Source of the DNA: Chloroflexota bacterium
GTDB lineage: Bacteria > Chloroflexota > Limnocylindria > Limnocylindrales > CSP1-4
DNA: 7,190 nt
Reading direction: 5' to 3'
Assembly (NCBI GenBank): GCA_021801545.1
Contig: JAJYXX010000357.1
Span: 1 to 7,190, forward strand
Below are positions 6,848 to 7,190 of this stretch, one piece after another (the stretch's first letter is position 1; each line of letters starts with the position of its first letter). The notes under the pieces were generated by a model, which was not told the DNA's origin, made no database searches, and saw only the letters and a list, made by a program, of their open reading frames with translations. A program made the translations under genes and the position numbers.

Positions 6848-6869
6848 ACGCCGTCTACTCGAACGGCGT
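6848..6869 (-). terminator. Hairpin just after the helix-turn-helix gene, possible weak terminator
   Basis: ACGCCGT (6848-6854) and ACGGCGT (6863-6869) form a perfect 7-bp stem with an 8-nt loop, starting 5 nt beyond the stop codon of the upstream gene. No T-run follows on the minus strand, so it does not look like a standard intrinsic terminator. It could slow transcription, protect a 3' end, or be chance. Confidence 0.3.
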
Positions 6870-6874
6870 CACCG

Positions 6875-7153
6875 TCAGCGGACGCGTGTGGCCGCCAGCC
6901 CTCCGGCCCGGGGCAGAGACTCACCACGCCCGAGCTGCGGTCGCGGCCTCACGCCGCCCATCGGGGCCAGGTCCGGCGCCCTGAGCATCCCGGGCTTGTA
7001 CATCTCGAAGCTGGCGCGTGGGATCCGGTAGATCCGGTCTGACACGCGGATCGCCGGGATCTTTCCGGTATGGATCATTCGGAGAACCGCGGTGGAGCTG
7101 ACGCTCAGCTCCTGAGCGATCTCTGCCGGCGAGAGGAACTGCTTCTTCTGCAT
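6875..7153 (-). CDS. Small excisionase/BldC-like helix-turn-helix DNA-binding protein
   Basis: A 92-aa protein whose N-terminal part (about residues 6-52) is a MerR-like winged helix-turn-helix of the excisionase family: LSPAEIAQELSVSSTAVLRM (7-26), then GKIPAIRVSDRIYRIPRASF (30-49), which gives the recognition helix and the wing with the usual strand ending in a phage-Xis-like RIPR. Residues 53-92 form a Pro/Arg/Gly-rich tail with no recognisable domain. Family members include phage excisionases and BldC-type transcription regulators. With no integrase or attachment site in the window, a regulator is the likelier reading. It has AGGGAG 7 nt upstream of ATG 7153. It lies 366 nt before the molybdoenzyme operon on the same strand, so it may control that operon, but nothing here proves it. 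Its own promoter is outside the window. Confidence 0.85.
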   Translation of the reverse strand: MQKKQFLSPAEIAQELSVSSTAVLRMIHTGKIPAIRVSDRIYRIPRASFEMYKPGMLRAPDLAPMGGVRPRPQLGRGESLPRAGGLAATRVR

Positions 7154-7161
7154 CCGATGTG

Positions 7162-7167
7162 CTCCCT
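7162..7167 (-). promoter_or_regulatory. Shine-Dalgarno site of the helix-turn-helix gene
   Basis: On the minus strand this reads AGGGAG, a good match placed about 8 nt before ATG 7153, and supports that start. Confidence 0.65.
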
Positions 7168-7190
7168 GCTGTATCGCCTGCGATCCCTCA

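Larger units (their letters stand above)
6509..6874. other. 366-nt intergenic region ahead of the molybdoenzyme operon
   Basis: No convincing gene lies here. The frames that cross it on either strand are low-complexity Arg/Pro/Gly/Ala translations typical of GC-rich shadow frames. The part nearest the operon (6509-6730) is uniformly GC-rich with minor short hairpins, for example GGGCCG/CGGCCC at 6666-6679 with a 2-nt spacer. The part at 6731-6790 is clearly richer in A and T than anything else in the window. It is followed by a perfect palindrome at 6805-6818 and a hairpin at 6848-6869. The region most likely holds the operon promoter and its operators. Confidence 0.7.

Noticed and set aside
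6848..6869. Attachment or recombination site linked to the excisionase-like protein
   Set aside because: Only a simple 7-bp hairpin is present; there is no integrase, tRNA gene or duplicated core in the window.

Overview
This 7.2 kb window comes from a very GC-rich bacterium. Every supportable gene lies on the minus strand, so the biological order runs from high to low coordinates. The composition and the type of enzyme would fit Chloroflexota or deep Actinobacteriota. That placement is a guess, because the window has no rRNA or other phylogenetic marker.

The core (positions 6508 down to 1) is a tightly packed operon for an exported molybdenum enzyme of the type II DMSO-reductase family. Its closest resemblance is to the periplasmic nitrite oxidoreductase / nitrate reductase branch (NxrAB, pNarGH). 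The order is: a 1155-aa molybdopterin catalytic subunit with a Tat signal; a 110-aa protein of unknown function; a 425-aa four-cluster iron-sulfur subunit; a 251-aa TorD/NarJ-family chaperone; and an unrecognised protein that runs off the left edge. The junctions are ATGA, TGATG, an 8-nt gap and a 4-nt gap, so translational coupling along one transcript is likely. The expected division of labour is that the chaperone guards folding and Mo-cofactor insertion, the alpha-beta pair is exported folded through Tat on the alpha signal, and electrons pass between the Mo site and an outside partner through the Fe-S chain. No heme gamma subunit, membrane anchor or cytochrome is visible here. The sequence alone cannot say whether the enzyme oxidises nitrite, reduces nitrate or uses another oxyanion.

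Upstream (6509-6874) is a 366-nt intergenic region. It holds an A/T-rich patch inside an otherwise GC-rich stretch, flanked by a 9/10-matching inverted repeat, and close to a perfect 14-bp palindrome. This is the likely control region. Beyond it, on the same strand (6875-7153), is a small excisionase/BldC-like helix-turn-helix protein, a candidate local regulator.

The points most worth following up are an Asp where a Cys is expected in the alpha-subunit Fe-S motif, the small ORF lodged between the two catalytic-subunit genes, the unknown protein after the chaperone, and the structured upstream region. I saw no tRNA, rRNA, CRISPR array, insertion sequence or attachment site.
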